Shown: piece after piece, positions 35,603-43,601 of the stretch
Numbering within the stretch: position 1 is the first letter of the stretch
Layout of the letters: each line of letters begins with the position of its first letter
Source of the DNA: Bradyrhizobium liaoningense
GTDB lineage: Bacteria > Pseudomonadota > Alphaproteobacteria > Rhizobiales > Xanthobacteraceae
Length of the DNA: 64,000 nt
Assembly (NCBI RefSeq): GCF_018130785.1
Contig: NZ_JAFCJT010000004.1
Coordinates: 298,501-362,500, forward strand
Reading direction: 5' to 3'
The notes under the pieces: generated by a model
Database searches by the model: none
The model's input: only the letters and a program-made list of their open reading frames with translations
What the model was told of the DNA's origin: nothing
Made by a program: the position numbers and the translations under genes

Positions 35603-36214
35603 TCACCACATCGTCGCAGCTGCCCGCTCCGGCCAGATGCGATCATACTCGGCGCCGCCGACCCTGTTCTCGCTCATCTCGGCGAGGATCTGGCCGGGCG
35701 TTGGCAGCGTCTTGGGATCGATCCGCTTGTCCGGATTCCAGAGGTCGGAGCGGACGATGGCGCGGGCGCACTGGAAGTAGATCTCGTCGACCTCCATCAC
35801 CATGACGCTGCGCGGCGCCTTGCCCTCGACCTTGAACGAGGCGAGCAGCTCGGGATCGACGGACAGATGGGCGCGGCCGTTGGCCCGCACCGCGTTGCCG
35901 GAGCCGGGGATCAGGAACATCAACGATACCCTGGGATCGCGCACGATGTTGCGCAAGGAATCGACCCGGTTGTTGCCGCGGCGATCCGGCAGCATCAGCG
36001 TCTTCGGATCATGGATGCGGACGAAGCCGGGAAGATCGCCACGCGGCGAACAGTCGATACCCTCAGGCCCGATGGTGGCGAGCGCGGCGAACGGCGCCTT
36101 CTCGATGAAGATGCGGTAGAGCGGTGTGACATGGTCGGCGACTTTCACGGTCGAGGCGTCATTGGTGGCGCCGTAGATAGCCTCCAGTTCTTCGACCGTA
36201 TTGATCACCGTCAT
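35603..36214 (-). CDS. PPOX-class FMN-dependent flavoprotein
   Basis: 203 residues. A pyridoxamine-phosphate-oxidase-like split barrel: FAALATIGPEGIDCSPRGDL, PGFVRIHDPKTLMLPDRRGN, NRVDSLRNIVRDPRVSLMFL. This is the MSMEG_1061-like group, which binds FMN and probably carries out redox chemistry on small molecules. It starts 25 bases after phnN on the same strand, so it may be transcribed with the C-P lyase operon, though phosphonate use does not normally need it. Independent expression is possible. Confidence 0.85.
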   Translation of the reverse strand: MTVINTVEELEAIYGATNDASTVKVADHVTPLYRIFIEKAPFAALATIGPEGIDCSPRGDLPGFVRIHDPKTLMLPDRRGNNRVDSLRNIVRDPRVSLMFLIPGSGNAVRANGRAHLSVDPELLASFKVEGKAPRSVMVMEVDEIYFQCARAIVRSDLWNPDKRIDPKTLPTPGQILAEMSENRVGGAEYDRIWPERAAATMW

Positions 36215-36239
36215 TCCGCTCTCCTGGTTGCGCGGGCCT

Positions 36240-36836
36240 CTATTCGAGCCAGCCTTCGTTCCTGATCACGCGCACAAGCTGACGGCTGTGATAATCCGCG
36301 CTGCCCGCGTTGAGGATGGTGACATCGGCGTTGGCCGATGCGTCGTCGACGCTGCGCGCAAGGCGATCCGCGATATTGCCGTCGCTGTGCCGGGCCCGGG
36401 CAGCGAGCCGCTGCGCCAGCACGTCCGGCGGCGCCGTGATCGCGACCACCACGACGTTGGCATAGGCCTGGCGGAGCGCGCCGATCACCGTGCGCGAGAC
36501 ATTGGCGACGACGGCCCGGCCAGCACGGATGTCATCGTTGATTTCGAGCGGGAGAGCGTAGGAATGACCATGCGCTTCCCAGTGCACGGCGAAATCGCCG
36601 TGCTCGCGCGCGCGGCGGAATTCGTCCTGGCTCATCGCCATATTGTCTTCGGCGTCGGAAGATTCGCGCGTCACGACACGGCGCGGAAAGACGACGTCCT
36701 GATCGTCAATGCAGGCCGCCTGCGCGAGCCGCAACAGCGTGTCCTTGCCCGCGCCGCTGGGACCGACCACGAGCACGAGCCGCCCGGGTCCGATCCCGCT
36801 GGCCTCATCGTGTGCCATGGTCGCGGTCTCGCTCAT
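36240..36836 (-). CDS. phnN: ribose 1,5-bisphosphokinase
   Basis: 198 residues. The P-loop VVGPSGAGKDTLLR opens a guanylate-kinase-like fold, with FPRRVVTRE and WEAHGHSYALP as in PhnN. It phosphorylates ribose 1,5-bisphosphate to PRPP, the final salvage step of C-P lyase. The start overlaps the phnM stop by 4 bases (ATGA), showing coupling. Confidence 0.93.
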   Translation of the reverse strand: MSETATMAHDEASGIGPGRLVLVVGPSGAGKDTLLRLAQAACIDDQDVVFPRRVVTRESSDAEDNMAMSQDEFRRAREHGDFAVHWEAHGHSYALPLEINDDIRAGRAVVANVSRTVIGALRQAYANVVVVAITAPPDVLAQRLAARARHSDGNIADRLARSVDDASANADVTILNAGSADYHSRQLVRVIRNEGWLE

Positions 36837-37990
36837 GCGACGCGGTGTCCTTCGCGCCAGACGCTGCGGACCACGGGAACGTCGCCCGCGACATGCACAC
36901 GGATCAGGTCGGCCCGCTTGCCGGTCGCGACCTCGCCACGATCCGACAGGCCAACCGCCTCGGCTGGCGCCTTCGTCACGGTGCGAACCGCCGCCGGAAG
37001 GCTGATCGCGCGCACATGCTCCGGCAATTGCAGCGCGGCCATCAGGAGGCTGGACGGGATGTAGTCCGACGACAGGATGTCGAGCAGGCCCTCGCGGGCG
37101 AGATCGACCGCGGCGATGTTGCCGGAGTGCGAGCCGCCGCGCACGACGTTCGGCGCGCCCATCAGGATGTCGATGCCGGCCTGATGCAGGCCGCGCGCGG
37201 CCTCCAGCGTGGTCGGGAATTCCGCCACCGACACGCGATCGCGCACGGCGTCTGCAACATTCTCGTCGGTGGTGTCGTCGTGACTCGCGAGGGGAATCTT
37301 GTACTGATGCGCCAGCGCCACGATCTCGCGCATGTTGGTCGCGGCATAGGCCTTCTGGTACTCGAAGCGTTTCGCGAACAGCTCGTCGAGCTCGGCATCG
37401 GTCTTGCCGCCGCCCTTGCCGCGATAATAGTCGCGCAGCTTGACCTCGTCCCGGAACTGGCGCTGGCCGGGTGTGTGGTCCATCAGCGACATCAGCTTGA
37501 CGTCGGGACGGTCGATCAGCTCCTTGGCCTCCTCCACCACGCTCGGCATCGGGATTTCGCAGCGCAGATGCAGGAAGTGGTCGGCGCGCAGCAGGCTGGC
37601 GTCGCGCGCGGTGGTGATGGCGGCGGCGAGCACGCCGGCGCGGCCATCGACTTCCTCGGCGCCGTCCTCGCGCCAGACCCGGAGCGAGTCGAACACGGTG
37701 GTGATGCCTGATGTGGCGAGCTGGCCGTCATACGAGATGACGGCGGCAACCGGATTCCAGAACACCTTTGGGCGCGGCACGTAATGCGCTTCGAGATGAT
37801 CGGTGTGGAGCTCGATCAGGCCGGGCATGATGAGGTCGCCGCCGGCATCCTCGGCACCGGCGGGCGCCCTGCTCTCGCCGATCTCGGCGATGCGCCCGTC
37901 GGCAAGAGCGAGCCAGCCCTGCTCGATCACCCGGTCAGCCAGCACGATCCTGGCGTTGGCGATCACTGTTTCCTTCGGCTTGGCATTCAT
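36833..37990 (-). CDS. phnM: alpha-D-ribose 1-methylphosphonate 5-triphosphate diphosphatase (PhnM, canonical copy)
   Basis: 385 residues from the ATG at 37990 (AAGGA 8 bases upstream; an ATG at 37996 is also in frame). An amidohydrolase-superfamily enzyme that removes pyrophosphate from 5-triphosphoribosyl 1-phosphonate. Motifs shared with E. coli PhnM include [57 protein letters not shown] and DILSSDYIPSSLL. It is downstream of phnL by 11 bases. A second, more divergent phnM lies at 48055. Confidence 0.94.
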   Translation of the reverse strand: MNAKPKETVIANARIVLADRVIEQGWLALADGRIAEIGESRAPAGAEDAGGDLIMPGLIELHTDHLEAHYVPRPKVFWNPVAAVISYDGQLATSGITTVFDSLRVWREDGAEEVDGRAGVLAAAITTARDASLLRADHFLHLRCEIPMPSVVEEAKELIDRPDVKLMSLMDHTPGQRQFRDEVKLRDYYRGKGGGKTDAELDELFAKRFEYQKAYAATNMREIVALAHQYKIPLASHDDTTDENVADAVRDRVSVAEFPTTLEAARGLHQAGIDILMGAPNVVRGGSHSGNIAAVDLAREGLLDILSSDYIPSSLLMAALQLPEHVRAISLPAAVRTVTKAPAEAVGLSDRGEVATGKRADLIRVHVAGDVPVVRSVWREGHRVA

Positions 37991-38001
37991 TTCCATTTCC
38001 T

Positions 38002-38712
38002 TCAGGCCGCGGCGGCAAAGCTGGTGACGTCAACAATACGGTCGGCAATCAAATGGCGGATTTCGTCGTCATGGACAATGGCGACCATGGCGACGCCCTG
38101 GCGTTTCTTCTCGGCAACCAGCTCGACCACGACGGCGCGGTTGGCGGCATCCAGCGAAGCGGTCGGCTCGTCCAGCAGCAGGATCGGCAGATCCGAGATG
38201 AAGCCGCGCGCGATGTTGACGCGCTGCTGCTCGCCGCCGGAGAACGTCGCGGGCGGGAGCTGCCAGAGTCTTTCAGGAATGTTGAGGCGGTGCAGCAACT
38301 CGCCGGCGCGGGCTTGCGCCTCCGCGCGCGCCAGGCCGTTCACGATCAGGGGCTCGGCGACGACGTCGATGGTCGCAACCCGCGGCACAGCGCGCAGGAA
38401 CTGGCTGACATAGCCGATCGTGGAGCGGCGGATATTGAGAACCTGCCGCGGCTCGGCGGTGGCGAGATCGACCACCGCGCCGCGATGGCGGATGCCGATG
38501 CGGCCGGAATCGCAGCGGTAGTTGCCAAAGATCATCTTCAGGATCGATGATTTGCCAGCACCCGACGGGCCGGAGAGCACGACGCATTCGCCGGGGTTGA
38601 CGTGGAAGGTCACGCCGCTGACGACAGGCAATTCGATGCCGCCCTGCAGGTGCATCGTGAAGGTCTTCTTGGCATCAGCGATGTCGATCATGGCGGTCAT
38701 CGGAAAACTCAT
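38002..38712 (-). CDS. phnL: C-P lyase ATP-binding subunit PhnL
   Basis: 236 residues from the ATG at 38712 (MSFPMTAMIDIADAKKTFTM). It has an ABC-ATPase layout with Walker A SGPSGAGKSSILK, signature FSGGEQQRVNIARGF and Walker B ILLLDEPTASLD. PhnL has no membrane partner; with PhnK it belongs to the soluble C-P lyase machinery, and PhnI/G/H/J/K/L together activate and cut the phosphonate. It follows phnK by 10 bases. Confidence 0.93.
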   Translation of the reverse strand: MSFPMTAMIDIADAKKTFTMHLQGGIELPVVSGVTFHVNPGECVVLSGPSGAGKSSILKMIFGNYRCDSGRIGIRHRGAVVDLATAEPRQVLNIRRSTIGYVSQFLRAVPRVATIDVVAEPLIVNGLARAEAQARAGELLHRLNIPERLWQLPPATFSGGEQQRVNIARGFISDLPILLLDEPTASLDAANRAVVVELVAEKKRQGVAMVAIVHDDEIRHLIADRIVDVTSFAAAA

Positions 38713-38722
38713 CTTGGAAGGC

Positions 38723-39520
38723 TCATGGCGGCAGAATCGAGGAGACGAGGAGCTGGGTATAGGGCTCACGGGGATCGTCGAGCACCTGGTCGGTGAGACC
38801 GGTCTCGATGACGCGGCCGCCTTTCATCACCATCACGCGATGCGACAACAGCCGGGCGACCGCGAGATCGTGGGTGACGATGATGACGGCGAGATGCAAC
38901 TCGGCGACGAGGCTACGCACGAGATCGAGCAGGCGGGCCTGCACGGAAACATCGAGGCCGCCGGTCGGTTCGTCCATGAACACCAGCCGCGGCTCGGTGA
39001 CGAGGTTGCGGGCGATCTGGAGGCGCTGGCGCATGCCGCCGGAGTAGGTCCGCGGCGCATCGTCGATGCGCGCGATGTCGATCTCGACACGGGTGAGCCA
39101 GTCCGACGCGGTGTCGCGAATGCGGCCATAGTGATTCCAGCCCACCGCCATCAGCCGCTCGCCGACATTGGCGCCGGCCGACACCGCCATGCGGAGGCCC
39201 TGCGCGGGATCCTGATGCACAAAACCCCAATCGGTGCGGAACAGGAAGCGCCGCTCGGCTTCGCCGAGGCTCGTGAGATCGCGGGTGACGCCGTCGCGCA
39301 TCCGGTAAGAGACCTGGCCGGCGCTCGGCGCGAGCTGGCCCGACAGCATCTGCAGCAGTGTCGACTTGCCCGACCCGGACTCGCCGACGATCGCCAGCAC
39401 CTCGCCGGGATAGAGCGAGAACGACACGTCGCGGCACGCGGCGATGCGGCCATAGGACTTGCTGAGAGACTCGGAGACCAGCAGCGGCTGGTCGTTTTCG
39501 AGACTATCGAGATCAGCCAT
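38723..39520 (-). CDS. phnK: C-P lyase ATP-binding subunit PhnK
   Basis: 265 residues. Walker A VGESGSGKSTLLQM, signature YSGGMRQRLQIARNL and Walker B LVFMDEPTGGLD. PhnK binds the PhnGHIJ core in E. coli through PhnJ. The C-terminal QLLVSSILPP is typical. Its start overlaps the phnJ stop by 8 bases. Confidence 0.93.
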   Translation of the reverse strand: MADLDSLENDQPLLVSESLSKSYGRIAACRDVSFSLYPGEVLAIVGESGSGKSTLLQMLSGQLAPSAGQVSYRMRDGVTRDLTSLGEAERRFLFRTDWGFVHQDPAQGLRMAVSAGANVGERLMAVGWNHYGRIRDTASDWLTRVEIDIARIDDAPRTYSGGMRQRLQIARNLVTEPRLVFMDEPTGGLDVSVQARLLDLVRSLVAELHLAVIIVTHDLAVARLLSHRVMVMKGGRVIETGLTDQVLDDPREPYTQLLVSSILPP

Positions 39521-40403
39521 GTGAGCCCGCCTTCTCCTTGTACGGCGCAGCGCTCAGGCTGCCGTGATGGCCGGCGGCCTGACGGCCTTCACAATAATCG
39601 GTGTCCGAGCACACGAACATGCGCCCGCCCTTGTCGTCGGTGACGATCTCGTCGAGATAGGAATTCTCGGCGCCGCACAGCGCGCAGGGCGCGTTGAAAC
39701 GATACGGCTCGAACGGATGATCCTCGAAATCGAGCGACACCACCTGCGTATAGGGCGGGATCGCATAGATGCGCTTCTCGCGGCCGGCGCCGAACAATTG
39801 CAGTGCCGGGCAATTGTCCATCTTGGGATTGTCGAATTTCGGCGTCGGCGACGGGTCCATCACGTAGCGCGCATTCACCTTCACCGGATAGGCGTAGGCG
39901 GTGGCGATGTGGCCGAAGCGGGCGATGTCCTCGTAGAGCTTCACATGCATCAGGCCGTATTCAGCCAGCGCATGCATGCGCCGCGTGTCGGTCTCGCGCG
40001 GTTCGAGGAAACGCAGGGGTTCGGGGATCGGCACCTGATAGACCAGCACCTGGCTTGCGTGCAGCGAGGTCTCCGGGATGCGGTGACGGGTCTGGATCAC
40101 GGTCGCCTGATCCGTCGCCGTCGTCGTGGCGACGCCGGCGGTCTTGGCGAAGAATTTGCGGATCGAGATCGCGTTCGTGGTGTCGTCGGAACCCTGGTCG
40201 ATTACCTTCAGCACATCCTGGGGACCGAGGATCGCCGCGGTCACCTGCACGCCGCCGGTGCCCCAGCCATAGGGCATCGGCATCTCGCGGCTGGCGAACG
40301 GCACCTGATAGCCGGGGATCGCGATCGCCTTGAGGATCGCGCGGCGGATCATCCGCTTGGTCTGTTCGTCGAGATAGGCAAAATTGTAGGCGGGCGCGTT
40401 CAT
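39513..40403 (-). CDS. phnJ: C-P lyase radical-SAM subunit PhnJ
   Basis: 296 residues. PhnJ cleaves the C-P bond using S-adenosylmethionine and a [4Fe-4S] cluster. The family's cysteines are present: Cys240, Cys243 (CALCGAE), Cys265 and Cys271 (CSDTDYC). They match E. coli PhnJ offset by one, including the thiyl/nucleophile Cys (Cys271) and the radical glycine Gly31 in AIPGYQ. The gene overlaps phnI by 4 bases and phnK by 8, so the four subunits are coupled. Confidence 0.97.
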   Translation of the reverse strand: MNAPAYNFAYLDEQTKRMIRRAILKAIAIPGYQVPFASREMPMPYGWGTGGVQVTAAILGPQDVLKVIDQGSDDTTNAISIRKFFAKTAGVATTTATDQATVIQTRHRIPETSLHASQVLVYQVPIPEPLRFLEPRETDTRRMHALAEYGLMHVKLYEDIARFGHIATAYAYPVKVNARYVMDPSPTPKFDNPKMDNCPALQLFGAGREKRIYAIPPYTQVVSLDFEDHPFEPYRFNAPCALCGAENSYLDEIVTDDKGGRMFVCSDTDYCEGRQAAGHHGSLSAAPYKEKAGSHG

Positions 40404-41503
40404 TCCGCGGCCTCCTTCATGGCATCGGGCGCGTTGGCCTCGGCAAACTCCTTGCGCAGCTTGCGCAGGAGGCCGAGCTCGGACTGGAAGTCGACATAAT
40501 GCGGCAGCTTCAGATGCTCGACGAAGCCGGTCGCCTGGACGTTGTCCGAATGTGACATGACGAATTCTTCATCTTGCGCCGGGGCTCCCACTTCCTCACC
40601 CAGCTCGCGGGCACGCAGCGCGCGATCGACCAGCGCCATCGACATGGTCTTGCGCTCGCTCTGGCCGAAGGCAAGGCCATAGCCGCGGGTGAAGCACGGC
40701 GCTTCCGTCGCCGAGCCCTTGAATTGATTCACCATCTGGCATTCGGTGAGCTCGATCGAGCCGAGCGGCACGGCGAAGCCGACGTCTTCCGCGAAGAATT
40801 CGACCTCGACCTCGCCGAAGCGGATCTCGCCGACGAAGGGATGGTTGCGGCCGTAACCGCGCTGGGTGGAATAACCCATGGCCAGCAGAAACCCTTCGTC
40901 ACCGCGCGCGAGATTTTGCAGGCGCAGGTCGCGATCGGCCGGAAAGTTCAGCGGTTCGCGCGTGAGATCGCCGACGCTCGCCCCGTCCTCGGCCCGCGGC
41001 GAGGATTCGATCAGCCCGTCGCGGCCCAGAATATCGGTCACGCGCGGCGTCGGCGCCGTCGAAGCTTGAGCCGTCGCGGGCACTTCAGGCACAAACCCCT
41101 CGGCGAGAGAGGGATCGAGCAGGCGGTGCGTGTAGTCGAAGGTCGGCCCGAGGATCTGGCCGCCGGGAATATCCTTGAAGGTCGCAGACACCCGCCGCTG
41201 CACCCGCATCGCGCCGGTGTCAACCGGCTCGCTCGTGCCGAAGCGGGGCAGCGTGGCGCGGAAGGCGCGGACCAGGAAGATCGCCTCGATCAGATCCCCG
41301 CGCGCCTGCTTGATGGCGAGCGCCGCGAGCTCGCGGTCATAGAGCGACCCTTCGCTCATGACGCGGTCCACGGCCAGCCCAAGCTGCTCCGAGATCTGAT
41401 CGAGTGTGACTTCGGAAACGCTCTGGTCGCCACGCCGCGCATTGGCGAGCAGGCGATGGGCGTTCTCGATGGCGCGCTCGCCGCCTTTGACTGCGACATA
41501 CAT
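40400..41503 (-). CDS. phnI: C-P lyase core subunit PhnI
   Basis: 367 residues. PhnI transfers the phosphonate to the ribose C1 of ATP with loss of adenine. Family motifs seen are MYVAVKGGERAIENAHRLLA, GYGRNHPFVGEIRFGEVEVE, EAPCFTRGYGLAFGQSERK, MSMALVDRAL and SHSDNVQATGFVEHLKLPHY. The length fits the family. It is coupled to phnJ by ATGA. Confidence 0.96.
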   Translation of the reverse strand: MYVAVKGGERAIENAHRLLANARRGDQSVSEVTLDQISEQLGLAVDRVMSEGSLYDRELAALAIKQARGDLIEAIFLVRAFRATLPRFGTSEPVDTGAMRVQRRVSATFKDIPGGQILGPTFDYTHRLLDPSLAEGFVPEVPATAQASTAPTPRVTDILGRDGLIESSPRAEDGASVGDLTREPLNFPADRDLRLQNLARGDEGFLLAMGYSTQRGYGRNHPFVGEIRFGEVEVEFFAEDVGFAVPLGSIELTECQMVNQFKGSATEAPCFTRGYGLAFGQSERKTMSMALVDRALRARELGEEVGAPAQDEEFVMSHSDNVQATGFVEHLKLPHYVDFQSELGLLRKLRKEFAEANAPDAMKEAAE

Positions 41504-41507
41504 GCGA

Positions 41508-42116
41508 CTAGCTTCCCTTGTTCACGACACGCGTGGTGCGCGGGATCGCAACCACGGCATCATCGGCGACCAGCACCAAATCGATGCCGCGCGGAAACAG
41601 CGCCTCGTTGAACCGCAGCCGTTCGAACAGGTCGAAAGGCCTGATCGAGGCCTGAAGCGTCGCGACACCATCGATGCCGGGGCCACGCAACTCGAAACTG
41701 CGACCTGAGTCCAGGCTCTCGACCTGAAGGATCACCGTGGTCGAACGATCCGGATACTCATTCGTGCCCAGCGCGAAGCGCTCGAGCGACGGCAGCGCGG
41801 CGCCGTCACTGATCAGCGCGAAACTCGCAATCGAGGAGTCCTGCACCACCGGCGCGCCGGTGTGGAACTTGAGCCATTTCACCACGTCGGAGCTCTCCGC
41901 CATCCGCTCATCGAGCCAGAGCGGCGTGTCGTGGTCGAACAGCGTCAGCGCGATCGCGGCAGTGCCGCGCATCGCTGGTCCGGGCGCACCCGCCATCGGC
42001 ACGATGCGCTGGACCGAGCCCGGCCGCGCCATCGCATCCATGACCGAACGAAAAGTCGATTGCGCCGACAAGACCTTGTCGGCGAAACCCGGCGGCAGTT
42101 CCGCAATCGTGGTCAT
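41508..42116 (-). CDS. phnH: C-P lyase core subunit PhnH
   Basis: 202 residues from the ATG at 42116 (MTTIAELPPGFADKVLSAQS). PhnH is a PLP-transferase-fold subunit without PLP that builds the PhnGHIJ complex. Recognisable stretches are TFRSVMDAMARPGSVQRIVP and LTLFDHDTPLWLDE. The stop is 4 bases from the phnI start and the start is 4 bases after phnG. Confidence 0.93.
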   Translation of the reverse strand: MTTIAELPPGFADKVLSAQSTFRSVMDAMARPGSVQRIVPMAGAPGPAMRGTAAIALTLFDHDTPLWLDERMAESSDVVKWLKFHTGAPVVQDSSIASFALISDGAALPSLERFALGTNEYPDRSTTVILQVESLDSGRSFELRGPGIDGVATLQASIRPFDLFERLRFNEALFPRGIDLVLVADDAVVAIPRTTRVVNKGS

Positions 42117-42120
42117 GGCC

Positions 42121-42585
42121 TCACCCCTCACCGCGCACCATGGTGTAGAAATCAACCTTCGTCGCGGCGGTCTCGGCCGCCGCCTGCTTGCGCTGAATCA
42201 TAAGCTGCTCGCGCAACGGCGCGATAACGTCACGCTCCACCGCCTCGCCGAAATCACTGGACTGCGCCAGCGCGTCGCACAGCGCGATCAACCGCGCCTT
42301 CTCGCCGTCGCGCCCCAGCGCGTAGCCGAAGCCGACCTCGCCGCTCGCGAGCCGGACCGCGGCGCGGGACACCGTCGCTTCGCCGAGATTGAACGGCGCG
42401 CCATCGCCGCCGACCCGGCCGCGCAGCATGACAAGGCCGTTTTCCGGCGCGCGCAGCTCCTGATGAGCCGGCAGGGCGAGAGCGCGGAGGCGAGCGGCGA
42501 TCTCGCCCGCCTCCGCGTGCGCCAGCACGGCCATCGCGGCCTTGCGCTGGGCTTGCTGGTTGTTGTGCTGGGTCACCAAATCCAC
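42121..42585 (-). CDS. phnG: C-P lyase core subunit PhnG
   Basis: 154 residues from a GTG at 42585; TTG at 42579 and GTG at 42576 are in-frame alternatives. PhnG motifs: RKAAMAVLAHAEAGEIAARL, ENGLVMLRGRVGGDGAPFNL, GEATVSRAAVRL, VGFGYALGRD. It is the first gene of phnGHIJKLMN. The operator and Pho-box-like sites lie just upstream. Confidence 0.92.
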   Translation of the reverse strand: MDLVTQHNNQQAQRKAAMAVLAHAEAGEIAARLRALALPAHQELRAPENGLVMLRGRVGGDGAPFNLGEATVSRAAVRLASGEVGFGYALGRDGEKARLIALCDALAQSSDFGEAVERDVIAPLREQLMIQRKQAAAETAATKVDFYTMVRGEG

Positions 42586-42612
42586 CGAACTTTTCTACGA
42601 ACTTGCCGAATC

Positions 42613-42640
42613 CAAGTTGTCTATGATAATAGACAACTTG
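42613..42640. promoter_or_regulatory. PhnF operator candidate, 12-bp arms
   Basis: CAAGTTGTCTAT-GATA-ATAGACAACTTG is a perfect inverted repeat 28 bases upstream of phnG, in the gap shared with divergent phnF. GntR/HutC-type PhnF proteins bind such palindromes; TGTCTATA(N)nTAGACA-like cores are known for HutC-family sites. It probably mediates repression of phnG and autoregulation. Confidence 0.75.
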
Positions 42641-42653
42641 ATACGGAAGCGCC

Positions 42654-42671
42654 ATGACTGTTTCGTGACAA
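42654..42671 (-). promoter_or_regulatory. Pho-box-like site facing phnG
   Basis: On the minus strand the sequence reads TTGTCAC-GAAA-CAGTCAT: two 7-base half-sites with the 4-base spacer typical of PhoB binding (consensus CTGTCAT at 11-base periods). A weaker third unit AAATCAC precedes it with the same period. It is 69 bases upstream of the phnG start and points toward it. Confidence 0.65.
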
Positions 42672-42704
42672 ACGTGTGATTTCTGAAGTAGGCTTCTCGG
42701 CGAC

Positions 42705-43433
42705 ATGAGCATGCAGGACACAGCCTCTTCGGGCGTCGCGCTGTGGCGCCTCGTTGCCGACGGCATCGAGCGCGGCATCGCCGACGGCCGCTTTGCGGCC
42801 GGCGACAAGCTGCCGGGCGAGGTGGAGATCGCCGAAACCTATCGCGTGAACCGCCACACCGTGCGGCGCGCGCTCGCAGCCCTGGCCGAACGCGGCCTGG
42901 TGCGCGCCGAACGCGGCAGCGGAACCTATGTCGAGGCGCAGAAACTCGCCTATCCGCTGCGCTCGCGCACCCGCTTCTCCGAGATCGTCGGCGCGGACGG
43001 CCGCGAGCCGCATGGCCGGCTGATCGAGGCATCCGACGACGTCGCGACCCGAGACCTGGCGCGGGAACTGGGATTGAAGGCCGGCGCACCGCTGGTGCGG
43101 ATCGAGGCGATACGCCTCGCCGACCGCACGCCGATCTGCGTCTCCACCACCTGGCTGTCAGCGGAATTGTTTCCGGGCGCGGGCGAGGTGTTCGCCGCGA
43201 CCCGCTCGATGACGAAACTGCTCGAGCATTACGGCGTCCGCGACTACAGCCGCGGCGCGACCCGGATCACCGCCGGCATCGTCGACGCGACCGACGCCGC
43301 GCGGCTCGATCTGCCGCTCGGACGGCCGATCCTCGTGGTCGACGCGACCGACCACGATCTCGCGGGCAAGCCGCTGGTGACCAAGCACTCGCGCTTTGCC
43401 GCGGAGCGCGTGGAGTTTTTGGTGGAGTCGTAG
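42705..43433 (+). CDS. phnF: PhnF, GntR/HutC family repressor
   Basis: 242 residues. The N-terminal winged helix (LWRLVADGIERGIADGRFAA, GDKLPGEVEIAETYRVNRHT, VRRALAALAERGLVRAERGS) is followed by a UTRA effector domain (TRFSEIVGADGREPHGRLIE; ELFPGAGEVFAATRSMTKLL). Divergent position from phnG identifies it as PhnF. Its UTRA domain may sense a phosphonate or a C-P lyase intermediate. Confidence 0.9.
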   Translation: MSMQDTASSGVALWRLVADGIERGIADGRFAAGDKLPGEVEIAETYRVNRHTVRRALAALAERGLVRAERGSGTYVEAQKLAYPLRSRTRFSEIVGADGREPHGRLIEASDDVATRDLARELGLKAGAPLVRIEAIRLADRTPICVSTTWLSAELFPGAGEVFAATRSMTKLLEHYGVRDYSRGATRITAGIVDATDAARLDLPLGRPILVVDATDHDLAGKPLVTKHSRFAAERVEFLVES

Positions 43434-43441
43434 GCCTCTTC

Positions 43442-43586
43442 CCCTCTCCCCTTGTGGGAGAGGGTGGCTCGCCGCGATAGCGGCGAGACGGGTGAGGGGT
43501 CTGTCTCCGCAAATCCCGTCAGAGCTTGAGGAGACATACCCCTCATCCGGCGCTTCGCGCCACCTTCTCCCACAAGGGGAGAAGGC
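43442..43586. repeat. interspersed repeat, copy B, reverse of copy A
   Basis: It begins CCCTCTCCCCTTGTGGGAGA, carries CTCGCCGCGATAGCGGCGAG and CCGGCGCTTCGCGCC, and ends CCTTCTCCCACAAGGGGAGA. Read in reverse it matches copy A at 35441-35590. Together they face each other around the phnF/phnG-N block. It also separates the convergent phnF and phnE2 genes. Confidence 0.88.
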
Positions 43587-43601
43587 AAGAAGAAGCTGTG
43601 A

